DNA of 64,000 nucleotides from positions 2,852,001 through 2,916,000 of the forward strand of contig NZ_JAUSQM010000001.1 in NCBI RefSeq assembly GCF_030811215.1. Direction: 5' to 3'. The stretch's first letter is position 1; every line of letters begins with the position of its first letter. Shown piece by piece: positions 21,070-30,651 of this stretch. A program made the position numbers and the translations under genes. The notes under the pieces are model-generated. The model was given only the letters and a program-made list of their open reading frames with translations. It was not told where the DNA came from and ran no database searches. The DNA comes from Nocardioides massiliensis. GTDB taxonomy: Bacteria > Actinomycetota > Actinomycetes > Propionibacteriales > Nocardioidaceae.

Positions 21070-22691
21070 CACACCCCCACGCCGCCAGCGGCGACCCGGG
21101 CGAGGGCGTGCGTCGTCGGGCCCGTGGAGCGGTCGCCACGCAGCCGCTTGAGCACGAGCTCGGCACTGATCAGGCACATCGGCAGGCCGATGCCGGGGAT
21201 GGTGCTGGACCCGGCGTACAACAACCCGTCGACCTTGGCCGAGGCGTTGCGTCCCCGCAGGAAGGCGCTCTGGCGCAGGGTGTGGCCGGGCCCGAGCATG
21301 CCGCCGGACCAGGCGTTGAGGTCGGCGGCGAAGTCACCGGGACCGACGGTACGCCGCACGCACACCCGCGCGGCGAGGTCGGGGATCTGCGCCCAGGCCG
21401 CGATCTGGGCGATCGCGGCGTCGGCGGTGGCCTCGACCGCCGGGTCGCCCGCGCCGTCGACGCCGCCTCTCCCGAGCCCGACGTCGGCGGGCACCGGCAC
21501 CAGCACGAACACGTTCTCGTGCCCGGCCGGCGCGACCGAAGGGTCGGTCGCCGACGGCTTGCAGACGTACGCCGAGGCCGGGTCCGGCACGCGACCGGGC
21601 CGTCCGAGCACGTCGGTGAAGTTCGCGTCCCAGTCGCTGGTGAAGAACAGCGAGTGGTGCTGCAGCTCCGGCAGCTCCCCCTCGACGCCGAGGTAGACCA
21701 GGACGGCGCCGGGCCCGGGGTCACGGCGGCGCCACCAGGACTCCGGGTAGGTCTGCAGCGCGGGCGGCAGCAGTTCGGTCTCCAGGTGGTGCAGGTCGGC
21801 GGCCCCGACCACGACGTCGGCCGCGATGGTCTGCTCGGCTCCGTCGCTGCCGCGGTAGGTGACACCACGGACTTGGGCGCGACGACGGCGCAGGCCGGAC
21901 GAGCCGACCCGCGGTGCCGTGTCGATCGCGGTCACCCGGGCGCCGGTGTGGATCCGGACGCCGTGCGCCCGCGCGAGGTCGGCGATCGCTTCGATGAGGC
22001 GTGTGAACCCACCCTGCGGGTAGAGCACGCCGTCGGCGAGATCCATCCAGCTCATGAGGTGATACATCGCCGGTGTCCGCGAGGGTGATGACCCCAGGAA
22101 CACGGCCGGATAGCCGAGCACCTGGCGCAGCCGCGGGTCTGCGAAGCGAGCTGCGACATGAGACTCCAACGAGCGCGCGAGCAACGGCAGCAGCTGCGGG
22201 CCGCTGCGGAGCACCGCGGAGTTCAGCAATGCCCGCGGGTGCTCGAAGCTGGTGTAGAGGAAGTTCGCGACCGCCGCCTGATAGGTGCGCTCGGCGGAGT
22301 CGAGGTAGTCCTCGAGCGCGACACCGGCCCCGAGCTCGACCCGGTCGAAGAGCGCGACGCTCGCCGCGCGGTCGCTGCGCACGTCGAGCGGCTCGTCGTG
22401 GTCCTCGAAGAACACGCGGTAGCCCGGGTCGAGACGCTGCAGGTCGAGTTGCTCCTTCGCGCTCGAGCCGAGCAGGCTGAAGAAGTGCTCGAAGACCTCG
22501 GGCATGAGGTACCACGACGGCCCCGTGTCGAAGCGGAAGCCGTCCTGGGACCAGCTCCCGGCGCGCCCACCGAGCTCGTCGCGCTGCTCCAGCAGGTCGA
22601 CCGACCGCCCGTCCGCGGCGAGCAGGGCAGCCGTGGCGAGCCCGGCGATCCCTCCCCCCACGACAACGACCCGATCGCCGTACCGGCTCAT
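21069..22691 (-). CDS. crtI: Phytoene desaturase CrtI
   Basis: FAD-dependent phytoene desaturase making lycopene, 540 residues. The dinucleotide-binding loop VVVVGGGIAGLATAALLAA is at the N-terminus, GGRAGSW follows, and the C-terminal carotenoid-desaturase signature is seen in LYAGSSTIPGIGLPMCLISAE. The long middle has the usual YHLMSWMDLADGVLYPQGG region. Start ATG (22689-22691) overlaps the crtB stop by 4 nt. Gives the all-trans lycopene that the elongase uses. Confidence 0.95.
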   Translation of the reverse strand: MSRYGDRVVVVGGGIAGLATAALLAADGRSVDLLEQRDELGGRAGSWSQDGFRFDTGPSWYLMPEVFEHFFSLLGSSAKEQLDLQRLDPGYRVFFEDHDEPLDVRSDRAASVALFDRVELGAGVALEDYLDSAERTYQAAVANFLYTSFEHPRALLNSAVLRSGPQLLPLLARSLESHVAARFADPRLRQVLGYPAVFLGSSPSRTPAMYHLMSWMDLADGVLYPQGGFTRLIEAIADLARAHGVRIHTGARVTAIDTAPRVGSSGLRRRRAQVRGVTYRGSDGAEQTIAADVVVGAADLHHLETELLPPALQTYPESWWRRRDPGPGAVLVYLGVEGELPELQHHSLFFTSDWDANFTDVLGRPGRVPDPASAYVCKPSATDPSVAPAGHENVFVLVPVPADVGLGRGGVDGAGDPAVEATADAAIAQIAAWAQIPDLAARVCVRRTVGPGDFAADLNAWSGGMLGPGHTLRQSAFLRGRNASAKVDGLLYAGSSTIPGIGLPMCLISAELVLKRLRGDRSTGPTTHALARVAAGGVGV

Positions 22692-23611
22692 GCGACTCCC
22701 CGTGCCAGCGCGCGAGCGATGACCTGGGCCTTGCGCGGGCCGGGCACGCGAACGCGCTCGGCGCGGATGCGGGCCGGCGACGTACGACGCAGCCGGCGCG
22801 ACAGCTCCGCGAACAGGGCGTGCGCGGCGCAGACGGCGCGGCGGCTGCTCGGCGGCAGCTTCGCGATGGCCAGCGCCGCGGCCGCGAGGTCGGCGTCGAT
22901 GTCGTCGAGCAGCCGGTCGCGCGTCGCGACGTCGAAGTCGGCCGCGGTGAGTCCGGGGAAGTAGGAGCGCCCGAGCTCGTCGGCGTCCGCGGCCAGGTCG
23001 CGCAGGAAGTTGACCTTCTGGAACGCCGCACCCAGCCGTTGAGCGCCTTCCCGCAGCTCGGCGTACTCCTGTGCGGCGTGCGGGCGTCCGAGCAGGAACG
23101 CGCGCAGGCACATGAGCCCGACGACCTCGGCGGAGCCGTGGACGTAGGCGGCGAAGCTCTCCTCGTCCTGCTGGTGGCGGAACAGGTCGGTGCGCATCGA
23201 GGCGAAGAACGGGTCGATCAGATCGGCACCGATGCCGCAGGTGCGTGCGGTGCGTGCGAACGCGTGCACGACGAGGTTGGCGCTGTGTCCGGTGAGCAGC
23301 GCCTCGTGGACGCAGTCGTGCAACTCGTCGAGCAGTCGCGCCTGGTGGGCGCGGCTGGAGCCCGGGCGGGGAGCGTCGACGATCTCGTCGGCCACCCGCA
23401 CGAGGGCGTAGGTGTTGCGGACGTGGGTGCGGATCGGCTCGCCCAGCAGGCGCGAGGCGACCCCGAAGGAGGTGGAGTAGCGCTTGATCACCAGCGCTGC
23501 GGACGCGTCGGCCACCTCGTCGTAGAGCTCGTACGGCGGCACCGCGGCGACCGGGCGGGGCCCGGGACAGGCCGGGGGCGCGTCCGGCGGGTCAGCAGCG
23601 TGATGCGTCAT
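22688..23611 (-). CDS. crtB: Phytoene synthase CrtB
   Basis: Condenses two geranylgeranyl diphosphates into phytoene; 307 residues. The two Asp-rich motifs are VRVADEIVDA and NFLRDLAADADELGR, and the substrate-binding RYSTSFG and RTHVRNTYALVR segments are present. ATG 23609-23611 has GAGAGGACC upstream. It is the first gene of the crt operon. No geranylgeranyl diphosphate synthase (crtE) is in the window, so precursor supply is encoded elsewhere. A region with no gene (about 80 bp) separates it from the methyltransferase. Confidence 0.95.
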   Translation of the reverse strand: MTHHAADPPDAPPACPGPRPVAAVPPYELYDEVADASAALVIKRYSTSFGVASRLLGEPIRTHVRNTYALVRVADEIVDAPRPGSSRAHQARLLDELHDCVHEALLTGHSANLVVHAFARTARTCGIGADLIDPFFASMRTDLFRHQQDEESFAAYVHGSAEVVGLMCLRAFLLGRPHAAQEYAELREGAQRLGAAFQKVNFLRDLAADADELGRSYFPGLTAADFDVATRDRLLDDIDADLAAAALAIAKLPPSSRRAVCAAHALFAELSRRLRRTSPARIRAERVRVPGPRKAQVIARALARGVA

Positions 23612-23693
23612 GGTGGTCCTCTCCCCAGGCCAACCGGTGGTCAGTCCCTCGTTCGCAGCAGACGGGCGTCCGGATGGGGTGACGCACGTCACC

Positions 23694-24308
23694 CTACGGG
23701 GCCGGGCTGCGGAACACGCTGATCGCGAAGTCGGAGGCGTCGGTGAACGGGTCGAGGTCCCAGGTGCCGAACCGGTGCTCGAGCATGAGGCCCGCGGCCT
23801 GCGCGTCGGCGTCGAGGTCGGTGTAGGAGTAGGTGTCGGGCTCGCGGCGGAAGCCGAGCACGACGCGCCCGCCGGGTCGCACATGGTTCCGGAGCCGCTG
23901 GACCACGGTGCGCTCGGTGCCCGGGGCGAGGAAGACCATCACGTTGCCCGCGCTGACGATCAGGTCGAACGGCTCCCCCTGCAGGTCCAGGTCCGCCAGG
24001 TCCATGACGTGGTACGCCGGACCCGGGTGGTCGACGGCTGCCGCCTCGATGAGCACCGGGTCGACGTCCACGCCGACGACGTCGTGCCCGCGCCGGTGCA
24101 GCGCCCCGGCGAGCCGTCCCGGCCCACACCCGGCGTCGAGGATGCGCGCCTCGCGCGGCGCCATCGCGTCGACGAGCCGCGCCTCCCCCTCGAGATCGGC
24201 GCCCTCGGCGGCGAGGTTGCGGAAGCGCTCGACGTACCACTCGGAGTGGCTCTGGCCGGGTGCGGCGGCCGAGGAGTGGTGGTCGAACCAGCGCGGCGTG
24301 GCAGTCAT
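23694..24308 (-). CDS. SAM-dependent class I methyltransferase
   Basis: A 204-residue methyltransferase with the Rossmann SAM loop ILDAGCGPGRLAGAL, acidic VGVDVDPVLI and the post-motif IVSAGNVMVFLAPG. The N-terminus SEWYVERFRNLAAEGADLEGE resembles unassigned small-molecule methyltransferases. Substrate unknown. AAGGATG precedes ATG 24306-24308. It follows the b561 operon on the same strand by about 30 bp and could be its last gene, or lead into the crt operon. Confidence 0.85.
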   Translation of the reverse strand: MTATPRWFDHHSSAAAPGQSHSEWYVERFRNLAAEGADLEGEARLVDAMAPREARILDAGCGPGRLAGALHRRGHDVVGVDVDPVLIEAAAVDHPGPAYHVMDLADLDLQGEPFDLIVSAGNVMVFLAPGTERTVVQRLRNHVRPGGRVVLGFRREPDTYSYTDLDADAQAAGLMLEHRFGTWDLDPFTDASDFAISVFRSPAP

Positions 24309-24342
24309 GGCCCCATCCTTGCCGACGATGCCAGGAACGTGG

Positions 24343-24588
24343 CTACCCATCAACGACGCGGTAGTCGCCCGCCTTCGCCAGGGCTTCTGCGATGAGCTGG
24401 CGGCTCGGTGCCCGACCCTCCTTGTGCTTGATCCAGAGGCGGGTGGGCTCACCGGGCACGATCTCGAACGTCGCCTGGCCCAGGCCGTGGGCGGTGAAGA
24501 TGTCGAAGAGCGACTGCATCGCGTTCTTCGTGTCCGAGTCATCGTCGACGCCCTCGACGAGGAAGCGTGTGGACTCGATCCTCGTCAC
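24343..24588 (-). CDS. Small conserved hypothetical, partner of the molybdoenzyme
   Basis: An 81-residue protein starting VTRIESTRFLVEGVDDDSDTKNAMQSLFDIFTAHGLGQATFEIVP. The pattern (beta strand, a helix with aligned Asp/Lys, beta strand) suggests a small alpha-beta ferredoxin-like fold such as HMA-type domains, but no metal-binding CXXC is present. It starts 5 nt after the stop of the b561/molybdenum fusion, which argues for stoichiometric co-expression. I do not recognise a named family. Confidence 0.68.
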   Translation of the reverse strand: MTRIESTRFLVEGVDDDSDTKNAMQSLFDIFTAHGLGQATFEIVPGEPTRLWIKHKEGRAPSRQLIAEALAKAGDYRVVDG

Positions 24589-24593
24589 GGCAG

Positions 24594-26129
24594 TCAGATC
24601 CTTCCGTTGAACGCCTGCAGGGCGGAGTCCTCCCGCGTGCCACCGCGGCCGTCGCCATAGTCGGCATAGTCGTGGACCCACATGACGCGCGAGACCCACT
24701 TGACGTGCTTGTAGCCGTGGTTGGACTCGACCCGCAGCCGGGCAGGTGCTCCGAGGTAGTCCTCGATCTCGTGACCGTTGCGCTCGTAGGCCATGATCGA
24801 CTCCTCCTCCTCCATCGTGTCGAGGTCGATCGCCGCGTAGAAGGGCTCCCGGGGGCGGTTGTCGTACATCTTCTGCGCCAGGCCGTAGGACTCGGCGAGC
24901 AGGTAGCGGGCGCCCTCCGGTCGCGGCCCGAGCACCGACATCAGATCGGTGAGGCGTACGCCGGTCCAGCGCGACGTCGCCGACCAGCCCTGCATACAGG
25001 TATGGGTCGCGATGTAGGAGTGTCGCGGCAATGCCTTGAGGTCGTCGATCGTCAACTGCTTCTCGACGTCGTTGATGTCGTCGCGCACCGTGATCGTCAG
25101 ACCGGCCCAGTTGCGCTCGCGCGCTTGCACCCACAGCTCGGACTCCTCCTCGGTGGGCGGAAGACCGTTGGTCCAGTGGAACTCAGAGATGTCGTCGTCG
25201 GTGTAGGCGGTCTTCTTCGCACCCTGCGGGCGCAGCCAGTTGAGGAAGATCTTGCGCCCGATCTCGGTGAAGCCGGCGGTGAACCGCTGGGCCCGCACGC
25301 GGTCGGCGAGCGACCAGTAGGACAACGCGATCCAGAACACAGCGACCGCCACGATCACGGCGACCATGATGACCATCGCCTGGGCGGCACGCGCGTTCGA
25401 GACCTCGATCTGGGCGCCGCCGAAAACCATGTTGACGAGGTTGCGGTCCCGGTGCACCAAGAAGACCAGCGACACGTGCATCACGATGAATCCGGCCATC
25501 ATGATCATGCCGATGAAGTGCAGCGAGCGGGCACCCTGGTGACCACCCAGCATCTTCACGAACCGCGGGAAGCGCCCGCGCACCGCCGGTGCCATGGCCA
25601 CCCCCGTGAGCATCATGAAGGGCGCCAGAATGAAGATGACGAAGGTGTAGCCCAGCATCTGCAGCGCGTCGTAGGGCTGGAAGTGGCTGATGTCCGGGAC
25701 GTCGAAGCTGAGGTAGGTCTTGAGCGAGTCCCAAGCTTCCGGGAAGACGTCCCACGAGGTCGGGATGATGCGCCGCCAGAGCCCAGTGGCGAACAGCAGG
25801 ATCACATAGATCACGCCGTTGAGCACCCACAGCATCACCGACAGCCCGTGCCAGTGACGGCCCAGGCCGATGTTCTCGCGGCCGGGGAGCGACAGCAGGG
25901 GGTGGACAGCCTTCTCGTCCATCAAGGAGGTGTAGACCCCCTCCTCCTTCGGCAGTTCGCGCTTGGTGAACTTCAGCCATTCGGTGCCGGGGGCGCAGTC
26001 CTGACGCCACCACAGTCGTGGCAGCGAGGAGAGGATCTCGATGCCCGAGCGGATCAGCATGCCGATCAGGACGAAGTTCAGCAGGTGTTGGGCCCGCAGC
26101 CAGAACGGGAAGTCGTTGACGGCTTCCAT
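24594..26129 (-). CDS. Cytochrome b561-like membrane domain fused to a sulfite-oxidase-type molybdopterin domain
   Basis: One 511-residue chain with two parts. Residues 1-300 contain about five transmembrane helices with paired histidines (RAQHLLNFVL, GRHWHGLSVML, LHFIGMIMMAGFIVMHVSL), as in di-heme b561/formate dehydrogenase gamma proteins. Residues 320-511 are a sulfite oxidase/MsrP-like molybdenum domain: the ligand cysteine is in ATHTCMQGWSATSRW near residue 378, followed by GVRLTDLMSVLG and AYERNGHEIEDYLGAPARLRV. Electrons would pass between quinol and the molybdenum centre in one protein. Substrate unknown; adjacent channel and small protein may be functional partners. Confidence 0.88.
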   Translation of the reverse strand: MEAVNDFPFWLRAQHLLNFVLIGMLIRSGIEILSSLPRLWWRQDCAPGTEWLKFTKRELPKEEGVYTSLMDEKAVHPLLSLPGRENIGLGRHWHGLSVMLWVLNGVIYVILLFATGLWRRIIPTSWDVFPEAWDSLKTYLSFDVPDISHFQPYDALQMLGYTFVIFILAPFMMLTGVAMAPAVRGRFPRFVKMLGGHQGARSLHFIGMIMMAGFIVMHVSLVFLVHRDRNLVNMVFGGAQIEVSNARAAQAMVIMVAVIVAVAVFWIALSYWSLADRVRAQRFTAGFTEIGRKIFLNWLRPQGAKKTAYTDDDISEFHWTNGLPPTEEESELWVQARERNWAGLTITVRDDINDVEKQLTIDDLKALPRHSYIATHTCMQGWSATSRWTGVRLTDLMSVLGPRPEGARYLLAESYGLAQKMYDNRPREPFYAAIDLDTMEEEESIMAYERNGHEIEDYLGAPARLRVESNHGYKHVKWVSRVMWVHDYADYGDGRGGTREDSALQAFNGRI

Positions 26130-26187
26130 CAGCTGTCTCCTTCGTGAGGGGTGTCCGCGCCAGCGGTTGTTCAGAGGGTGGGGTGAA

Positions 26188-27060
26188 TCAGTCTTGGCGA
26201 GCGGCGGGCTCGTCGGCGTCGCCGACCGTCGCCCGAGGGATCGGCTTCCCCGGCTTGTCGAGGAAGTGGAAGATCGTCCAGTAGAGGACGCCGATCATCA
26301 CGCCCCCGCCGACGATGTTGCCGAGGGTGACGGGCAGCAGGTTGTCGCTCAGGAAACTCGTCCAGGTGAGGTCGGCGTACGCCGAGGCCTCCAAGCCGGA
26401 CGCGGCCCAGAAGTCGGCACCGGCGAAGTCACTGATGAGGATGCCGAGCGGCACCATGAACATGTTCGCGACGGAGTGCTCGAATCCGGAGGCGACGAAG
26501 AGAGCGATCGGCATCGTGACGGCCACGACCTTGTCGACGGTGGTCCGACCGCTGTAGGCCGCCCAGATCGCCAGGCACACCATGAGGTTGCACAGGATGC
26601 CGAGCACGAACGCAGTGAGGAAGTCGTGGTGCACCTTCTTCAAGGACACGTCGAGGACGACAGCTCCCCAGCTGCCACCTGCCTGCTCCCACGTCCGCCC
26701 GAGAAAGATGAGTCCGACGATGGTCAGTGCCCCGATGAAGTTCCCGACGAAGACCACTCCCCAGTTGCGCAACAGCTGCCACGTGGTGAGGCGCCCACTC
26801 GCACGTGCAGTGAGGGTGAGCGTGGAGGAGGTGAAGAGCTCTGCGCCGGTCAGCACGACCAGAGCGAGTCCCGTGGCGAAGACGATGCCGCCGAGCACCT
26901 TGGCGACCCCGTACGGCAACTGCTCCGCACCGACCTGACTCGTCACGAAGAAGACGAACCCGAGAGCGATGTAGCCGCCCGCCGTCAACGCGAGCAGGAA
27001 CGACTTCAACTGATGACTGGTTGCCTTGCCGAACGCTGCGTCCTCAGCTGCCCTCGCCAT
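26188..27060 (-). CDS. Formate/nitrite transporter (FNT) family channel
   Basis: A 290-residue pentameric channel subunit for formate, nitrite or hydrosulfide. Six hydrophobic helices are visible, with FNT signatures in the first repeat LLALTAGGYIALGFVFF and in VGNFIGALTIVGLIF, CNLMVCLAIW and NIVGGGVMIGVLYW. I chose ATG 27058-27060 (MARAAEDAAFGKAT); the open frame extends upstream over the RpiB-like gene, but this start agrees with family length (about 280). No strong ribosome site is seen. It precedes the b561/molybdenum fusion by 58 bp on the same strand. Confidence 0.88.
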   Translation of the reverse strand: MARAAEDAAFGKATSHQLKSFLLALTAGGYIALGFVFFVTSQVGAEQLPYGVAKVLGGIVFATGLALVVLTGAELFTSSTLTLTARASGRLTTWQLLRNWGVVFVGNFIGALTIVGLIFLGRTWEQAGGSWGAVVLDVSLKKVHHDFLTAFVLGILCNLMVCLAIWAAYSGRTTVDKVVAVTMPIALFVASGFEHSVANMFMVPLGILISDFAGADFWAASGLEASAYADLTWTSFLSDNLLPVTLGNIVGGGVMIGVLYWTIFHFLDKPGKPIPRATVGDADEPAARQD

Positions 27061-27130
27061 CTCGGCGGGCGTGAGGATCCACCTGTCATCGGTGATGGGG
27101 CGCCCCGTTCTCGAGCGCGACGTCAGGATC

Positions 27131-27574
27131 TCAGTCGCGCGCTTCGTAGTCGTCGATTTCGTGCACCTTCGGGCCGTACGGTCCCAGGGGATCGTGGCGC
27201 AGATCGAGCCAAAGGTCCACCAGGGCACACGCATGTGCCGGTGCGATCACGTTCTGTCCCAGACAGAGGATCTGGGCGTCGTAGTTCTCGACGGCCCCAC
27301 GCACCGTGATCAGGTCATGGGCGGTCGCGGCGCGCACGCCGGGAACCTTGCCCGCCGCGATCGCCGTGCCCACGCCGGTACCGCAGACGAGGATGGCTCG
27401 GTCGGCCTTGCCATCGACGACCGCCTGCGCCGCGTTGAAGGAGACCGCCGGATAGGTCACGTCGGGTGTCGACAGGTCGACGACCTCGCTGACTCGCGGG
27501 TCACGCTCGAGGAGGTCCTTGATCGCTTCCTTGAGAACTTCGCCGTTGCCGGGTGCACCGATCACGATTCGCAT
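27131..27574 (-). CDS. RpiB/LacAB-family sugar-phosphate isomerase
   Basis: A 147-residue aldose-ketose isomerase. MRIVIGAPGNGEVLKEAIKD gives the first strand and the phosphate loop; the catalytic cysteine is in ILVCGTGVGTAIAAG. RpiB interconverts ribose 5-phosphate and ribulose 5-phosphate, but tetrose-phosphate isomerases of erythritol catabolism share this pattern, so the substrate is open. ATG 27572-27574 is 7 nt from TACGGT (27582-27587), and the longer frame to 27583 (MSQMRIV) is less likely. Confidence 0.85.
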   Translation of the reverse strand: MRIVIGAPGNGEVLKEAIKDLLERDPRVSEVVDLSTPDVTYPAVSFNAAQAVVDGKADRAILVCGTGVGTAIAAGKVPGVRAATAHDLITVRGAVENYDAQILCLGQNVIAPAHACALVDLWLDLRHDPLGPYGPKVHEIDDYEARD

Positions 27575-27613
27575 CTGGCTCACCGTACGGGGTGGCGTCG
27601 AGGATCCGTTCCT

Positions 27614-27650
27614 TCTGTGTGGCCAGTCTGTGTGGCCAGTCTCTGTGGCC
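27614..27650. repeat. 13-bp tandem repeats upstream of a small gene
   Basis: Two perfect copies of TCTGTGTGGCCAG followed by a third degenerate one. They sit between the RpiB-like gene and the small plus-strand gene at 27719, upstream of a TAGGTT hexamer (27674-27679). A regulatory role is possible. Confidence 0.75.
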
Positions 27651-27718
27651 CGACGACGGGTCGGGCGACGGACTAGGTTGGTGCGGCACGAGGTGTTCCT
27701 ACAGCGAGGAGCGGACCG

Positions 27719-27982
27719 ATGGCGGAGGAGCAGTTCGTCGAGTCGGACACCATCGGATTCGGCGCGCCGCGCAAGAGGCGGGGACCGGCGCGGCTCGCGG
27801 TCAATGAGGATCCGGGGTACGTCGAGATGTCGGTGATCCGCACGCCGCTCGGAGCGGGCCAGATCCGGCCGGATGCCGAGGAGTATGACCCGTTCGTCGA
27901 CATCGACTGGACGACGCTGGGTGAGCTCGAGGACTGGGGCGAGCAGCTCGACGCGACGATCGCGGCCTGCGACCGGAGATGA
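27719..27982 (+). CDS. Small conserved hypothetical protein
   Basis: An 87-residue acidic protein, unassigned. It begins MAEEQFVESDTIGFGAPRKRRGPARLAV, followed by an acidic C-terminal half with EEYDPFVDIDWTTLGELEDWGEQLDATIAACDRR, which may form an amphipathic helix. No signal or membrane segment. GAGGAGCG is the ribosome site and TAGGTT (27674-27679) a likely -10. A perfect hairpin terminator follows at 28006-28035. Position before tRNA-Leu gives no functional hint. Confidence 0.68.
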   Translation: MAEEQFVESDTIGFGAPRKRRGPARLAVNEDPGYVEMSVIRTPLGAGQIRPDAEEYDPFVDIDWTTLGELEDWGEQLDATIAACDRR

Positions 27983-28005
27983 CGGCGGGCACGCCCCGGA
28001 AACGC

Positions 28006-28035
28006 CGAACGGCGCCGGAGATCCGGCGCCGTTCG
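28006..28035 (+). terminator. Hairpin terminator
   Basis: A perfect 13-bp stem (28006-28018 pairs with 28023-28035) with the 4-nt loop AGAT, after the small gene at 27719-27982. No T-run follows, as is usual in high-GC actinobacteria. It could also stop transcription that has passed leftward through tRNA-Leu. Confidence 0.7.
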
Positions 28036-28041
28036 CGATGG

Positions 28042-28126
28042 TGTCCGAGGGGGGACTTGAACCCCCACCCCCTATACGGGGACTAGCACCTCAAGCTAGC
28101 GCGTCTGCCTATTCCGCCACCCGGAC
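28042..28126 (-). tRNA. tRNA-Leu (anticodon GAG)
   Basis: An 85-nt class II tRNA on the minus strand. The 7-bp acceptor stem GTCCGGG pairs with CTCGGAC, followed by discriminator A at 28042. The D-arm, an anticodon loop CTTGAGGTG with GAG (28090-28092), a variable arm of the long type and a T-arm GGGGGTTCAAGTCCCCC are visible. CCA is not encoded. It reads CUC and CUU leucine codons. Confidence 0.97.
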
Positions 28127-28206
28127 AAGGGTGTTGGCGCTCTCGCGAGCGCGCCGCGCAACTGTAGCAAAGCACCGCCCCGACAGTCGCATCCGGGTGC
28201 AGGTGC

Positions 28207-28782
28207 TCATGCCGGGTCCGGCGACTCCAGCTTGCCGCGGTGCTCGGCGAACCACGCGGCCAGCTCGCGGGCGCTCGCGTCGACACGTTCCGGCCACTCC
28301 CAGGCGCTGTCGTCGGCGGCGTCGGAGACGTGCTTGACCAGGGTGCAGCGCGAACCGAAAGCAGCGGCGGCGAACGCCACGGCGTACCCCTCCATGTCGA
28401 CGAGGTGCGCCTCGGCCGCGAGCCGGGCGCGGACGTCGGCGTCGGTCACGAACGTGTCGCCGCTGGCCAGCGCGACGGCCGGGTCGCCGCCGGAGAGGGC
28501 GAAGGACTCACGGGGGTCGTAGCCGAGCGTCCGGATCGCCTCCGCGTTCAGGTCGTGGTTGTGGACGAGTCCCGGCCGGAAGATGCCGGTCAGGCCGTCG
28601 CGCAGCGCACCCGCGGTGCCGAGGTTGACGACGTGGGTGTTACGAGGGTCCGGGCGCGACGCCAGAGCCCGCGTCAGCGCCACCGCGGCGGCGGTCTTGC
28701 CGAGACCGGTGAGCACCAGCGGCAGCTCGTCGGGGAGGTACGCCGCCTCGGCCCTCGCTGCGACGACGAGGACGATGTCCAT
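28207..28782 (-). CDS. Nucleoside phosphorylase-superfamily nucleosidase
   Basis: A 191-residue protein of the PNP/UDP/MTAN superfamily. It starts MDIVLVVAARAEAAYLPD, has VVNLGTAGAL and the C-terminal purine/ribose region HLVDMEGYAVAFAAAAFG with an active-site Glu-Met-Glu-like DMEG, then LVKHVSDAADD. It probably cleaves a nucleoside or S-adenosylhomocysteine-type substrate. The start may be ATG 28782 or a few codons upstream (VVTRMD). It directly follows guaB1 on the same strand, which fits a purine salvage unit. Confidence 0.85.
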   Translation of the reverse strand: MDIVLVVAARAEAAYLPDELPLVLTGLGKTAAAVALTRALASRPDPRNTHVVNLGTAGALRDGLTGIFRPGLVHNHDLNAEAIRTLGYDPRESFALSGGDPAVALASGDTFVTDADVRARLAAEAHLVDMEGYAVAFAAAAFGSRCTLVKHVSDAADDSAWEWPERVDASARELAAWFAEHRGKLESPDPA

Positions 28783-28799
28783 CCGGGTCACCACGCGTG

Positions 28800-30269
<1,470 letters not shown>

Positions 30270-30330
30270 TCAGCGCAGGTCGGGGCGTCGTACGGATTCG
30301 GGGGTGCCTGGCCGACGCCACGCTGGAGCC

Positions 30331-30621
30331 ATGACGCACACACCTCCCACCAAGACCACGCAGGCCTTCTTCGTCCAGGCCGGACTGTCCTTCGCGATCG
30401 CCCTCGGCTCGGTGATCATCGGGATCGCCTATCTGCCCGTCGACGGCTGGATGCGCGCGTTCCTCGCCCTCGGCGCGGTGTTCCTCACGACCTCGACCTT
30501 CACCCTCGCCAAGTGCGTGCGGGACGCCCAGGAGACCCAGCTCGTGGTCTCCCGGCTCGACCAGGCGCGGGTGGAGAAGCTCCTGGCCGAGCACGACCCG
30601 TTCGGCCCGATGGCCGCCTGA
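30331..30621 (+). CDS. YiaA/YiaB family inner membrane protein
   Basis: A 96-residue protein with two transmembrane helices (about 13-36 and 43-63), matching the YiaAB two-helix domain: KTTQAFFVQAGLSFAIALGSVIIGI and AFLALGAVFLTTSTFTLAKCVRD. The C-terminus is cytoplasmic and charged. CTGGAG is 5 nt upstream of the ATG. Function unknown. Its stop lies in a tandem octamer repeat shared with the intergenic gap. Confidence 0.85.
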   Translation: MTHTPPTKTTQAFFVQAGLSFAIALGSVIIGIAYLPVDGWMRAFLALGAVFLTTSTFTLAKCVRDAQETQLVVSRLDQARVEKLLAEHDPFGPMAA

Positions 30622-30648
30622 CTGCCTGACTGCCTGACTGCCTGACTG
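30617..30648. repeat. Tandem octamer (CCTGACTG) x 4
   Basis: Four perfect copies of an 8-bp unit filling the gap between the convergent yiaA-like gene and the acyl-CoA dehydrogenase gene, and including the stop codon of the former. Typical of slippage-prone repeats. Confidence 0.9.
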
Positions 30649-30651
30649 CGG

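Noticed and set aside
27010-27234. Longer start for the formate/nitrite channel (348 residues)
   Set aside because: The extension runs across the end of the RpiB-like gene and adds no recognisable domain, so the ATG at 27060 is better.
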